Shown here: one piece after another, positions 20,100-58,535 of the stretch | How the letters are laid out: every line of letters begins with the position of its first letter | Position numbering within the stretch: position 1 is the stretch's first letter | Source: Nannobrachium achirus | Lineage: Eukaryota > Chordata > Actinopteri > Myctophiformes > Myctophidae | Assembly: GCA_963921795.1 (NCBI GenBank) | Contig: OY997651.1 | Coordinates: 38,883,856 to 38,947,855, forward strand | Direction of reading: 5' to 3' | DNA: 64,000 nucleotides | The notes under the pieces: generated by a model | Database searches by the model: none | Told to the model about the DNA's origin: nothing | The model's input: only the letters and a program-made list of their open reading frames with translations | Program-made: the position numbers and the translations under genes

Positions 20100-21220
20100 T
20101 TACACAGGTTTTTACGGTTTCTTGGGCTGGATATGGCAGCCTGGAATGGTTGTTCAAGTGCAGCTAAACTTGGCATGTTAGTAAACGTGCCACAATTAAC
20201 AATAATGCATTGCACCTGTGCAGCTGACCTGCGGAACCTGGGAATATAGGCTGCCATTTTGTGAAGATGGGGAGAATACAAGTGTGGAGAATATAATTAT
20301 AATGCCTTGTTAAAGTGACCATTTTGTTAAATTTTGCATTTGTAGTTATTTTACTGTAATTTAACAACATTATAACCAGCGTAGTTAGCCAAATAGACTT
20401 TCATGGATTTATATTTAAAAGTAACTTTTATTTCCCCCCCTGGACCCAGGGTATGGCAGCTGCATACCCCTGCCATACCCAATTGACGCCCCTGCTCTCT
20501 CTCTTTCTTTTTCTCTCTGTGCAATGCTTTGACCTGGATTTTAAACTGACCCTTTAGCCTAGGAGGGTCCCAGGTAGTATTTTGTTTGCCTTGCTGTTTT
20601 ATGCAAATGTTTGTAAACCCTGTGTAGCACTTTGAGATTTGGGAACTTTTTTAAGTGCGTTATATAAATAAAATGTATTATTATTATTACAAACTGGCTC
20701 AACTCGACAGACGCAAAGAGAGGAGATAGAAGTGTTAAAAGTACATTTAAAATCTAAGCCACAAATAAGGGTCAACTCAAGATATTTACATACATACGGC
20801 AAACCTAGTTCATATATAGGCAATACAAAATAATTACATGGAAATGACTTAAAGTTGACATTTCTACATACACATTGTATTGACGGTAGTTTGTAAAAAT
20901 CTGGCCTAAAAATGTAGATTGTAAATGTCGTTCAAACCCAGCTACTGTACATCTGCAATGCTCTGACTTGCTGCTGTTACAATATGAAATTAAATGTTTT
21001 CTGATGTTGTATCATTGTATGTGTTTATACAGAACTTGGCTAAGTTTACCAGGGTGGACTTCTTCTACTTCTTGCATTACAAAACCACTATTATTTACTG
21101 GTTATATTCTGAGTCTGGGGTGGGCGGTTATAGCTGTTCACACGACATACCGGTATGATATTTATTTTGTTCGTTTTTGAGAGTGACAAATAATATAGGT
21201 AGATTGTAACATAACACATA
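20100..21220. other. No gene seen
   Basis: AT-rich sequence with worn repeat pieces, for example TGTAGCACTTTGAGATTTGGGAA and TATAAATAAAATGTATTATTATTATT near 20620-20690, as found in LINE/SINE tails. No exon with a recognisable product. Confidence 0.5.
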
Positions 21221-21224
21221 AGAG

Positions 21225-21556
21225 ACCAAGACTCCCTAATCGGGAGATAAGCGACCGTCACGTCGCATACACAAACTTTAGAAGGTAATCTTAGCCAATC
21301 AGGAGGGAATAGGGGAAATGGGACAGATCCATATTGATGACATGACTTTAGAGATACTGTGTACCGCTGCCATGTGAGAAATCAGGGGCAGAGGTTGTGA
21401 TTTGCCATCCAATGAGTGTGTGTGCAAAGTTTGGCATGGATAGGGGCAACGGTGCCGGAGATAAGAGTAAGGGCAAAAGTGTGACATTACGTTACGGACA
21501 GATGGACAGCCGGTGGAGCTTTTCATAGTAACTTGCGACCTGACGGTCGCAACTAT
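21225..21556. mobile_element. Second element with TGCGACC / ACTCCCTAATCGGGAG ends
   Basis: Left ACTCCCTAATCGGGAGATAA and GCGACCGT; right CTTGCGACCTGACGGTCGCA. Interior without CArG boxes. Confidence 0.55.
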
Positions 21557-21918
21557 CTGATAATTATTGTAAATTATTTTGGACATGATCAAGACGTGTA
21601 GTTTTGCACGCACGCACACAGACACACATAAGAAAATATTTTCGACCAATGAGGCTGAATTAATAAAGTTATTATATTTTCATGTTATTATTGCACACTT
21701 GAATGACAACCTCCTACAAAGCACGTAGCCTCTTATTGGGCCATCTCTTACCGTAAAGAATATAATATTGGGTAAACATTGTCTACCACAAAGCATATAA
21801 TATTGGTCAACCATCGCCTACAGTAAAGCATAGATTGGGTAAACATCTCCAACCATAACGCATGTAATATTGGGCAAACATCTCTTTACCATACAGCATG
21901 TAATGTTGGATAACTAAC

Positions 21919-22174
21919 ATATCGTCGCTGTCGGGCAGAAACCCCGTATCTCCAAGTTCCAAATTGTACATTTTTTCGCAAAGTAAAGCACTGCTTCATC
22001 ATACAAGGCCATCGCACAAAAGTAGTGAAAACAGCTGATCTACAAGCACACAGCGCCTCGCGGTGCGAGGCGTTGTAGATCGGCTGTTTTCACTAGTTTA
22101 AATCATTTCAAAAATTATAAATACAAAACAAACGGTTTTGGACATACAAGGTTTCCACCCGACAACGACGATAT
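21919..22174. mobile_element. Palindromic miniature element, family A
   Basis: Inverted ends ATATCGTCGCTGTCGGGCAG and its counterpart ending CCGACAACGACGATAT. The central hairpin at 22021-22096 has the loop stem GCGCCTCGCGGTGCGAGGCG. Possible TA target. Confidence 0.8.
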
Positions 22175-22683
22175 CTCCTACCATAAAGCAAGTCACAAGG
22201 TCTCATATAAATAAACCTTGAGAACAAACATGTCGAAAGAGTACATGGAAAATAACAAAGCAAATAGAAAATGCATTTTTTTTTATACAGACAGCTCCAA
22301 AGAGAGGCACTGGCAAACAGACAGCAACATGTAATAAATACATACATTTAGACAGAGACCCAGAGCCTTACATCTACAGTAGAGACGTTTGGAAATGTTT
22401 CAAGTCCTAAGTGACGCTTTTATGCCTTTTACATGTGATTGGTTGCTAAGCAATGTTATCCCACAAGCCCTGTTCGCCGTCTGGTAGTGGCAGATCACAT
22501 CTGTCAACTGTCCTTGAGGCAGGCATTGAGTTTATTGATGTGCACACCAACACCCGCAATTACCGTAAATAACCAGGTCATGGCAACAATTCGATTGAAG
22601 GCGCGCAGGGTGATGGGGCCCGTCAGTGCACCGCAGAACATATCGTTCCCACTGAGCATCTTTCAGGCTACTATAGACGTCTG

Positions 22684-22850
22684 AAATATATAACTGCTCA
22701 AAGAAATTAAGGGGAAAAAATATTCCCTTAATTTATTTGAATGTATTTGAGTATAGTATACTGTAGTACTGCTCAAAGAAAGCTCAAAGAATTAAGGGAA
22801 CATGTTTGTGTCCTTTCAATTTCCTTTCATTTCTTTGAGCAGTATAAACG
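22684..22850. mobile_element. Miniature element with Tc1-like ends
   Basis: TATAACTGCTCAAAGAAATT at the left and TTTCTTTGAGCAGTATAA at the right, with an internal repeat of the end sequence. The ends match the CTGCTCAAA...AAGGGAA ends of fish Tc1/mariner elements, with a TA target. Confidence 0.6.
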
Positions 22851-23485
22851 GCTGGAAGTGTGAATCATGCTTAAACCTCTCCAAAGGAGCATTAGGTAAT
22901 GTTTTATATCAGCATCATCACACAATAACACGAGTTTACGTTTTGCTGAAAGGTCAAGTTTCTCGTCGTCATCTTAGAGGCTCCGTATACAGATGTGCAT
23001 GAATAAGGAAACCCGAAATAAAATACCCTGGAAAAAATGTGTCACGTTAAGTTTTTGTTTGTTTTTTCTCAGCTCAGTCAAGAACCGAATTTGGAAATCA
23101 GATAACGGCATTCATAGTGGTAAGCGGTGTATTAGCGGCGAGCATTGTCTGACTCTGAGGTAACGCTGGCATATTAGTGTGCACGGAAATACCCTCAGGG
23201 CGCCCCCCCAACCGCTGACTCATTGACTCATTATGAGAGTCAAATCAATGCATGTCCTTTATTTAGCTCATTCACTGCTCCCCCGGGGACTATTGGCTAG
23301 TCCTGACCCTGGCGACCTCACACGCTTCCACCTCTTTGAGACGAAAGGCTCTGGCTCTCGAATTCAGATTGGATTTAAAATCCGCTCACCCTACTTAAGG
23401 ATGTCTTAAAAGCATAATCACTCCACAAACACTTATGAAGGCAATAAAAACATAAAAGCCAGAATAAGCATGAAGATAAGACACA

Positions 23486-23623
<138 letters not shown>

Positions 23624-23863
23624 TTGGTCTCCTCGTCAGTAAACTGATACATTCATTAAGACGGGCGGGACAACCGTTAGATTGCCGTGTAGATCTGACT
23701 CTTTATGTTTATTCTTTCTTTCCTATGTTTTTTTTTTTTTTTTACATTTTCATCTTAGCTGCTCAAACACTGAAGCTGATGAAACATACAGACATAGATG
23801 TTAATCATTGCATTGCTGTTATTGTTTCATCACCTGAATATCTTTTGTGTGTGTAATAATACC

Positions 23864-24151
23864 ATATCGTCTCTGTCGCGTCCAAAACTGTTACTTTTCA
23901 GGATTCAATTTCAAAAACACACCCAGTGTGAAGTGACGGAGCGGCAGGCAACTCTCAAAAACAGCAAAAGTAGCAGATCTACAAGCTCAAAAGGCGTCGC
24001 TTCGCATTGCGTTTCGCATTGCGTTTCGCATTGCGTTCGAGCTTGCGGATCTGCTACTTTTGGTGGTTTTGTGTGACTCTGTAGTATGATCAATTATAGG
24101 GCGTTAAGTTAAATATGGAGATAAGAGGTTTCTGCCCGACAGTGACGATAT
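23864..24151. mobile_element. Palindromic miniature element, family A, loop with tandem 12-mers
   Basis: Ends ATATCGTCTCTGTCG and CTGCCCGACAGTGACGATAT. Hairpin arms AAAAGTAGCAGATCTACAAG and their inverse. The loop holds the 12-mer GCATTGCGTTTC repeated. Confidence 0.75.
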
Positions 24152-24159
24152 CTGACTAC

Positions 24160-25270
24160 GAGATAAAAACCAGGAGTCCTGGCTGTGTTTCTCCACTTCT
24201 ATCTTTGGCTGTTGTGCGCATAAGACAAAGCTGCTTGTGTCAGCCACACAGAGTTGAGAAACACTGTGTTTGGATTGCAGGTGATGACTAGGTCTATTTG
24301 AGTCCCATCATGTTTAAATAAAGCTGCAATATAGAAGCACTAGCAGCTGGTTTAAAACTGCGGTGAAACAAGAGTCCCATCTGTCCTAACGTTCTTCTGT
24401 TTCTAAACAAAGCTCTCTGTCTATATTCATGATTGCACCTAACCGGAGTCCTACATTCAAAACAGTTCCAACACTAAACGATCTGTGGCCCATTGCATTA
24501 AGCATTTAAATACAAATCCCCCTTAAATTATACACCAAGACTCCTTCAGGATAACCTTAAGTTTGACCTTATTTAAGCAGAACCATTTTTGCTGCAACAG
24601 GCCAAAGGAAAAGGACCCAACATGTCAGTTCTTAATAGCACACCATTTTGTTGCTAGGGAGAATTGAAGTAAAGCCAAAACAAGATAGGCCTATCCGACT
24701 GGTTCCAACACTGATTGTGTCCTAAATGGACAGACAATCACACTGTTGTCATTGGCTCCACACAAACAATGTGCCATGAGTAACAGATCATTGTTCTCCA
24801 CAGACAAACATGACAAAAATGTCACCGGTCATCACTAGGTGCTCAATTACATACTTCTATATCCGTATGTACCTGACGGACTGCAAGAGAAACAGAACAT
24901 ATTCTATCAGTACTTAATCAAGCCAGCATAATTCTTCCACAATCTTGGAATGATTCAGAGAGAGTCTGTACTTCCACCCGGCAAATATCGAGGAAGAGGA
25001 AGAGTTGAATCCAAAAGTATATTTGGGAATTTCAATTTCTGCTCTGCAGCAAAGCTCGCCGTCTCCCAGACAGTGCATGTTAACACGATGGAGAACGGTT
25101 AGCACTTAGCATAAGTAGATGGAATGACCAGCAGACAAATAGACAATGCCTGAGACTCTTTTTTTCATATTGCGGCCCTATGCTCAATGTGTGCGTTTAC
25201 AGCCAAGTGGACGGCTATGCATGTAATGTGCATAAGCAATTGCACGACTATATTGCTTAATTGTAGAATT
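24160..25270. other. No gene seen
   Basis: Unique-looking sequence between cfi and ttc39b without a recognisable exon. A minus frame at 24914-25105 is not recognised. Confidence 0.45.
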
Positions 25271-25275
25271 AAGTA

Positions 25276-25400
<125 letters not shown>

Positions 25401-25689
25401 CTTTGCATGTTTTTGTGCATTATGAAAACAAAGAAAGACTGAAGGCATACTGTATATACAGTATATTTCCTAGTACACGTCATACTTCTGTCTGTATAGT
25501 ATGTTTTCTAACACTCCTTCTTGTTCTAAATATAAATAACAGTCATTAGAGCGAAAAGCCAAAACACACCTAGTTCAACCAGTCTGAAATAATTTCAGAA
25601 TGATAAACAGAACATCTCTTGAGCGGAAAATAGTGGAATCTTAACTGCGATTTTCCAACACATTTTCAAATATTTCCAAACATTTCCAA

Positions 25690-25756
25690 AAGTAGCAGAT
25701 CAACAAGCTCACAATGTTCCAAGATGCAACCCATTGTGAACTTGCGGAACAGCATT
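25690..25756. repeat. Hairpin module, worn right arm
   Basis: AAAGTAGCAGATCAACAAGC, then CCCATTGTGAACTTGCGGA. Confidence 0.5.
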
Positions 25757-25890
25757 TATCTGTTTAATGTGTTTGAGTACAATATAACCGTAAAGAGGTT
25801 ATATTGGTTGAAATGACATCTGAAAGCCAAGCAAAGCACACCTGGAACGAACATTGCTGGCAAACAATTAGAAACTCTTCTCTTGACCCA

Positions 25891-26129
25891 GTGGTTCTCA
25901 AAGTGGGGCCCGGGGACCCCCAGGGGGTCGTCTGCAAAGCTAGTTAATATACTGTAGAATCAAAATAATGTATCCACTTAAACCACATCTCCAAAGTTGA
26001 AAATATTGGATTATGTTGATAACTCAAATCATGTACAGTTACGGGGGTTCCTTTGTAGCCCAAAATATATTCATATGGGGGTTTGTCGTCTAATACACAT
26101 TTGGGGGTCCTTTGTTGAGAACCACTGAT
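25891..26129. mobile_element. hAT-type miniature element (AGTGGTTCTCAA)
   Basis: CAGTGGTTCTCAAAGTGGGG at the left and TTGTTGAGAACCACTG at the right. Confidence 0.7.
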
Positions 26130-26134
26130 TCAAC

Positions 26135-27500
26135 TTACTTGCATATAGCAGTTGGTTGGGAGCTCATTGCGGCAGCACAGCCAGATAACGTCAAGTAAAT
26201 AAAATAGTCATTACAAAATGACATTGAAACACGTTCCTTGATTGTCATAACTTCCTGGAATTGAAATGTACTTCCTTAACCCATAAAACAGCACCCGTCA
26301 ACTAGTCCAAGGAGATTAAAACAAACCAAGCATACCATTTTTTCCTTATCATTACCCAATTTGAGGTATTGTGAGGTCGCCCGACCTCAGTAGCCGACTG
26401 GACAAAAGCTCCACTTCTTTTTGAGGTCGGTTGTAATGCCAAACGGAGGGGCTGTGTCAGCCAGAACTGAGTTCTTATTGTTTCAAGAGAAGCCAAACCG
26501 ATATCCCACATTGCAAAGGGAAAGCATTTCCCTCCTAAGATGCTGGTTGTCTTGAGCAACCTAAAGAGTTTACGTTCCGGTACACGTAATCACCCCGCAG
26601 AGTCGAAGCAAAGGCGTGAAAGAATAATTCAAGCGTTCCTGTATGACATACTGTATATTTCGCCTGTCCTGTCCCCAATGTCTGTAAATAAAAGTTGAAA
26701 TTGAACTTAAGCTTAGTTCGTTCTGACACAAGAATCATTTCCGAAGGGCTGGAGTCTCAGTGAGTGGTTTCATCTCTCTCAGCTAAAGGGTCCTTGACCT
26801 GAAAAACATTCAAGTACCCTGGTGTAGACTAATCACCATTCTTTGAGGACGGAATCCATTCTGAACAGCAACCACCACAACACGCCGCAACTCCACAAGG
26901 TCATGTTGTTGGTGTAGTTTCAGTTCAGAGATCACTGTCTGTCACACAATCATTTATTATTGATGGACGAGTGATTATTCTAGGCTGCAGTTGAAACTGA
27001 TGAGCGAAGGGCGCCATGGATAACTGGAGCAGCTGTAGTTTTTTAGTATGTCAGCGGGAGTGAAAACAGATTATTTTTGGGGCCTCTTGAATGTTGGAAT
27101 AGTTTCTTGCAAAAGGTGGAGTATTAATATAGATATGTTGGAGGTCGTGGTCAGATCTCGGGTGATCTATCGGCGCTGTTCACGAAAGCATCTTGTTTAA
27201 ACTTGATGGATATTAAGTTGTCTTCTCTAAATATCATTCAGGGGTTGTTTAGCGCTGTGTCCATGGAGTACAGTACCGTATGTAGGGGCGCCATGAAAAA
27301 TATATTTTGGTCATATACTGCACATCCAAATGCACTTGTATTCAAAGCTAAAGATATAAACATTTGAGACTTCTTGGACCTTATGGAGTATTACAGTAGG
27401 TCTAACAGGTAGATCTGTGAAATGGACGGAATTGGACGTTGGAACGATGGGGTTCTGACGTTTGAATGGATTCTCTCCACCATTCTTCCAGGAGAGTGGA
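26135..27500. other. Downstream flank of ttc39b, no gene seen
   Basis: Probably holds the ttc39b 3' untranslated region just below 27781. No clear poly(A) signal could be chosen among AT-rich sites. Confidence 0.4.
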
Positions 27501-27507
27501 GTAGGAC

Positions 27508-27700
27508 AGTGGTTCTCAAAGTGGATTCCAGGGTCTCTGTGGGTTCCTTTAAAGGGGTCTAAATTGAACCATACAAGCCTGTAACTCTGACAGCGTACAA
27601 ATGGAACCAAAATGAACACGCTAGGGTTCATTTGGTTCCATTTGTACACTGTCAGAGTTAAGGGGAGACCTTGAAGTGTGAAAGTCTGAGAAACACTGGG
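27508..27700. mobile_element. hAT-type miniature element with a second kind of internal hairpin
   Basis: Ends CAGTGGTTCTCAAAGTGG and GTCTGAGAAACACTGG. The core is a palindrome built on AACTCTGACAGCGTACAAAT and TTTGTACACTGTCAGAGTT. Confidence 0.65.
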
Positions 27701-27780
27701 ATAGGAGACGGTTATGGTGTACTGGTTTAACTGGTGTCCGGTAGGTTATTGTGTACTGGTTTTAACTGGTGTCCGGTAGG

Positions 27781-53187
<25,407 letters not shown>

Positions 53188-53559
53188 CTGTAAAACAGAA
53201 ACATATGTTTTAACACACACAGGTCACAGGATGTGGATGTGGGAGAGGCGTTTTAACTGTCTTAAAACACTTAGCATTTTCCTTTTGTCCCAAGTCGTTG
53301 AAACAGTACTTTAATAATTGAATCAATGTTGAACAAACCGTTGTGTAGCTGTGTAATTATTATGCTAGGTAAACACTAAGATACCTGAGGATGTTTTTTT
53401 TTTGCGTCCAGATAACTTTTGATTGTGATTATACATTTTTATTTTATTGCTTAATGGTAGTTGCAGGCAGCCCTTATGAATAGGCACAATTAATAATATC
53501 TAATAACCTTTGGCAAAGTATGTTTATTGTTGGATTACTTATGTCAATAAAAAGTGTTG

Positions 53560-53632
53560 AAAATAGCAGCTCTACAAAGTCACGTTGTGAGCCTGCAGGT
53601 CTGCTATTTTATTTTCACTAGTTTGAGTCCTG
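53560..53632. repeat. Hairpin module
   Basis: TGAAAATAGCAGCTCTACAA, then GCCTGCAGGTCTGCTATTTT. Confidence 0.55.
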
Positions 53633-53731
53633 AGGACACGACACATTTCTCTTTTGTCTCTGGAGTTTAAAGATTTGGGAACCACTGAAGTATACCATGA
53701 GTCACAGTCAGTGGACACAACATGCTGGCAG

Positions 53732-53808
53732 GTACTGTACTGTACTGTACTGTACTGTACTGCACTGTACTGTACTGTACTGTACTGTACTGTACTGTAC
53801 TGTACTGT
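53732..53808. repeat. GTACT pentanucleotide repeat
   Basis: About fifteen units of GTACT, one with GCACT. Confidence 0.9.
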
Positions 53809-54286
53809 TCAAACATCTGCTACTGTCTGCTGTACACACCAAGAACCATTTCCTGTGTGTGTGTTAAAGTTTAGAGCAGTAGTTTAGAGCAGTAGTTCTC
53901 AAATTTGGCCGTGGACCCCCAGATCTGAACGTTTTTCCTGCCAGGAACCCACAGGAGAGAAGACTTGTGTAAAATCAAATAACATTTTCCAAAAATAGGC
54001 TTCAGATTTCTTATCAACAATAATCAACCGTATTTTACCTAAGTCCCGACTGTGGACCTTCTTAATTTCCCCATTGGTTGCTGTTGCTTGGTTGGATAAG
54101 AATCTTCTCTCTCCAGCAGAAAGATGACAATGGGTAAATTCTACCATAAATGTTATAAATGATCTACTTCTAACAGGAGGGGCTGGGATTCAACAATTAC
54201 AGCTCGTCCATATTGGCCATCTAAGTCCAGACACCAAGTTTCCCTTAAACAGAAACACGTGTTTCACCAATCATTTGTCCATCAGC

Positions 54287-54289
54287 AGG

Positions 54290-54379
<90 letters not shown>
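54287..54379. repeat. GACA tetranucleotide repeat
   Basis: About 22 units. Confidence 0.95.
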
Positions 54380-54593
54380 CTAGCATTGTTTGTCTCTAGG
54401 ACAGACATACTGTGTTGTTGGGAACTATGTACACAGATGCTTTACTTACTTAACCATGTAAATCCTAGCGTCCCTACTCTGAGCGTGCCATAACAAAGGC
54501 AAAACGCTTGGTGAAAAGAGCAGCTCTACAAGCTCAAAACCAGGGACGTGCAAAGAGGCCGGGGCTGAAATTTCTAAAACGGCCATTGGTGAA

Positions 54594-54653
54594 ACTATTG
54601 AAAATAGCCGACCTCCAAGCTGTGAGCTTGGAGGTCTGATATTTTTGGTACTT
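54594..54653. repeat. Hairpin module
   Basis: TATTGAAAATAGCCGACCTC, then GAGGTCTGATATTTTTG, almost loopless. Confidence 0.6.
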
Positions 54654-55028
54654 GATGATACCACACTAAACTAAGCATAAATCAAGTGAATACTGGAGAT
54701 ATGGCGTACGGCATGGATTTCTATTGCATTCAAGTTCAGGAGTTTGGACAAGGCAATTCTCTTGAACGCTGCCTTCAGGTATGGCATTTCTTTCACCATA
54801 GTGAAAACTACATTCATGGTCTGGAGAGGGCACTTTTTACAGACGGGTAAAACGACAGGGGCTTAAGCCCCCTTTGATGTCTATGTGTGCACGACTGCAC
54901 GTGCTTGCTCACAATAATGCCACACAATGCATTGTGAGCCTGCATTCTATTTTCAGCTTTGAGAGATTTGGTGCAGACTGTAGAGGGAAAAAAGGAGGGG
55001 ATCCAAGCCACGGTCAACAATGTAAATG

Positions 55029-55286
55029 GTCTCTGTCGGGCGGAAACCTCATATATATTATTGTTTACACACAACAAAAACCAAGCACAAGTAGCAGATC
55101 TACAAGCTCAAAACGCATCGCTTGGCGCCGCGTTTCCAGGCTTGCAGATCTGCTACTTTTGATACTTTTGTGTGACTCTGTAGTTAGTATGATCAAGTAG
55201 GGCGTTAATTTACGAACTAACACAAAGACATTATATACAGTATGGAGAATTGGAGACAAGAGGTTTCTGCCCGGCAGCAATGATAT
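55029..55286. mobile_element. Palindromic miniature element, family A
   Basis: Ends TCTCTGTCGGGCGGAAACCT and TTTCTGCCCGGCAGCAATGA. The hairpin at 55087-55160 has arms AAGTAGCAGATCTACAAGCT and their inverse around a GC-rich loop. Confidence 0.75.
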
Positions 55287-55439
55287 AGGATTTAAATACA
55301 GAGTCGAGAGAGAGAGAGGAATTCTGTTTGTGGTTAGTATAAAGGAAGTTAGAAAGTTAGACCCAAACTCTCTCTCTCACACAAACACACTGTGTGTGTG
55401 CCCTTGTAGGCAGCTAATAATAGCAGCCCAGTGGCTTCT

Positions 55440-55465
55440 TACATAAGTCACTCACGCACACGCAC

Positions 55466-55497
<32 letters not shown>

Positions 55498-55612
55498 GCA
55501 CACGCACATTTACATTCCATTATCACTCTCTCCCATATATGATAAATTCATCCTTTCCGTTCCAATAATCAATCTTAAAATGTCTGCTTGTTAAACATGT
55601 TCTCTCTCTCTC

Positions 55613-55643
<31 letters not shown>

Positions 55644-55665
55644 GTGTGTGTGTGCGCGTGGGGGC
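55440..55665. repeat. GCAC and GT repeats
   Basis: (CGCA)n at 55450-55505 and (TG)n at 55612-55662. Confidence 0.85.
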
Positions 55666-56194
55666 AGTATGTGTGCATGCATGTGGGACTGAGTAGTAAT
55701 AATAGCACTCTATGGTTAGCCAGTATACAGTTGGATTAACTTAAAGCACAAGGACTCTTTTGTGGAGGCTTGGGTTGTGCAGTTGCCTGGTCATGAATGA
55801 TGTAACTAGTCCCTTTGGTGAGATATCTTGCTTCGTTGCGCTACTGATTAGAAATTGACATGAACCAGCTGTCAAAAGTCACTCTTTTAGCACATAAACA
55901 AACCCAAACAAAGCTGATTCTGACTATATATAACATCACAAACCCCTCACAAATTGAATGTGTTCTATATATGGATAGATGTCAACTTCCTGTTGATTTG
56001 ACAATCTGTATATCAGGATCCGTCGACGTGGCAAATACCAAATGCAATTGTATTTAGATATTGGCTGCTTTGTTTGTGTATACGTGCTATAAGAGTGACT
56101 TCGAGAGCTGTTTTACTGTACAATGTGAGTCACCGAGGTGACTATTTGTTGAATGACGAATTTCTCTAATCAACAGTGCAACGGAGCTAGATAC

Positions 56195-56694
56195 TAGGGC
56201 ATTAACGAAAAAGTCGACAAGTCGACTCAGTCGACTTCATTACACAAGTTGACTCCCATCAAACAAAGTCGAAAGTCGAAGTTGGAAAAAAAAAAACATT
56301 CTATTGTGAAAATAGCAGATCTACATGCTCGCGATGCAAGGCGTTGTGAGCATGTAGATAGGCTATTTTCACAACTTCTGCCTCTATATATTTGACAATT
56401 TGGACAATGTTTAATTTGCCATTTTAGAGGTATTAAAAGGTCCTTAAATTGGCACTTTAGAAATGTGAAGATACCCTGAATAGAGGGCCTCTATTTATTT
56501 GAACTTTATGTTGGTTTGTTTACAGTTGAGTGAGAAAACAATGTTTCACATTAAGTTAATCATCTGGGGGCCCCCCAAAATAATTGGGGGGTCGTGTGTG
56601 ATGTGCTGACGTCATCAAACGATAAAGTCGACTTCAACTCAACTTTTTACTGAGTCGAGTCGACTTGCAAAAATCACAAGTCATTAATGCCCAA
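56195..56694. mobile_element. hAT-type miniature element (TAGGGCATTAAC) with hairpin module
   Basis: CTAGATAC flanks both ends (56187-56194 and 56695-56702). Left end TAGGGCATTAACGAAAAAGT, right end TCATTAATGCCCAA. The hairpin at 56304-56375 and a half hAT repeat (GGGGGCCCCCCAAAATAATT) are nested inside. Confidence 0.85.
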
Positions 56695-57246
56695 CTAGAT
56701 ACCTCAGCATTTGGAATAGTTACACCATGACAAGGTAACCAGTAACCACACACCAAGCCAAAGCTAAGTGGCCTCTTTGAGCAGGTTTGCCAAGAATGTC
56801 GTCCATGTAGATATTTTGGATGGTGACAAGTTCAGGGGTCCTATGAATGCCAGCTGGTGGTGATTGGCTGGAATGTCACTCCAACCTAGGACAACACCAC
56901 TCACCAGTCACCACGGAATGGAAGGTGTGGAACTGCATGGAAAAAAGTAGCCAGTAAACAACTCAGGGGGCCTGGAACCACGCAACCCTTGTCTTCTCCT
57001 TGATCCCCCCTGTATAGATTAGTCAAATGTATACTTATACATCTTACAAACATTGCAGAAGCTCAAACATCACATTGTGACACAACGTCAGCTTGTAGAT
57101 CAGCTATTTTCAGTTTCTGATACCATACGACAGAGCAGAAATTAAGGACACTCTCTACCTTGACCTTTTCCATCTCTTTCCCCAACTCTCTTTCTGTTTT
57201 TACCTGAAGTGGTGACATTAAATTCTGAGTTGCTTCTGAGTTGCTA

Positions 57247-57259
57247 CTGTGTGTGTGTG

Positions 57260-57355
<96 letters not shown>

Positions 57356-57424
57356 TGGCATGTGTGTGTCTGTCTCCAGGTCAAGGGTTTCCAATCCATG
57401 TCACATGGGCTTGACATGCACGTG

Positions 57425-57475
<51 letters not shown>
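57247..57475. repeat. GT/GCGT and CA repeats in opposite direction
   Basis: (GT)n-(GCGT)n at 57247-57357 and (CA)n at 57428-57474. Confidence 0.9.
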
Positions 57476-57476
<1 letters not shown>

Positions 57477-57622
57477 CTGAGTGTGAGTCATTATAGGCGT
57501 TCACAACATACTGACCAACACAATATGAACACTTTCATTGTTGACACAAAATAAATCCTGAAACCCAGAAGAATGCTGAATATCCTGCAAGGTAATGTCT
57601 CTCTCTGTCTCTCACACACTCA

Positions 57623-57762
<140 letters not shown>

Positions 57763-58004
57763 TAATAATCTGCCAGCCATTCGTCGCCCAAAGTTACCAA
57801 CCCAGGGCAACGACGGATAATCTGTTTATCACATGCATACTGTGCCCATTGTCTTATTTATTCGTTCACAAAGACCACATGAGCCTAAGCAGTATGTCGT
57901 CTCTTAACCCCATTAAGGCCGATTCTACAAATGCCTTCTAAATCAGTGGTTCTCACACCTTTTCGTGAGAACCATCCCCACAATCTATTACATTATATCT
58001 CCAA

Positions 58005-58146
58005 ACTGGCTTGGGAACGCCTCGGTATACTCCCTGAGGGAGTGGAGGAAGTTGCTCGGCATAAGGAAATCTGGAGGTCTCAGTTGGAACTGTTACCCCC
58101 GCGACCCGATTCCGGATAAGCGGTTGAAGATGGATGGATGGATGAA
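58005..58146 (+). mobile_element. LINE 3' end with GGAT tail
   Basis: Reads LAWERLGILPEGVEEVARHK, then LELLPPRPDSG, a stop, and the tail GATGGATGGATGGATGAA. This is the common teleost non-LTR element 3' end, 5'-truncated. Confidence 0.65.
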
Positions 58147-58359
58147 GGTAATTTGATCAGAGATATATAGCTGAGACACTACAAGAAAATACCACCTGAC
58201 CAACAATTACAATTAATATACTGTATAGTTATAAACCACACTGGCACTGATGCCTTTTTTATTCTTAAAGAATTACTAATAGATTTATCTTACAACAACG
58301 GATTGAATTTATAAATCACAAAGATTTGACCACTTACAGTTTAACTTAAAAGTCAACGT

Positions 58360-58535
58360 CTACAACCCCTCCCGCTCACTCAGATCAGCTAACACAGGGA
58401 AGCTCCACACGTCAGGCTCTTCTCCCTCCTGGCCCCCAAACTGTGGAATGAACCCATTGCAATTACAACTGCAGACTCACTCCCTATCTTCTGCAGTAAT
58501 CTGAAGACTCACCTCTTCAAACTCAGGGCCCGTTC
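58360..58535 (+). mobile_element. L2-type LINE 3' coding remnant
   Basis: Carries the usual L2 tail with LFSLLAPKLWNEPIAI-like reading and a THLFKL end; frames are broken. Confidence 0.5.

Noticed and set aside
22520-22660. Minus-strand frame MLSGNDMFCGALTGPITLRA
   Set aside because: Looks protein-like over about 50 residues, but no family was recognised and no splice sites or partner exons were found.
56790-56900. Possible minus-strand exon reading LVTIQNIYMDDILGKPAQRG
   Set aside because: A short open stretch only; no family recognised and its phase to exon a of ttc39b could not be shown.
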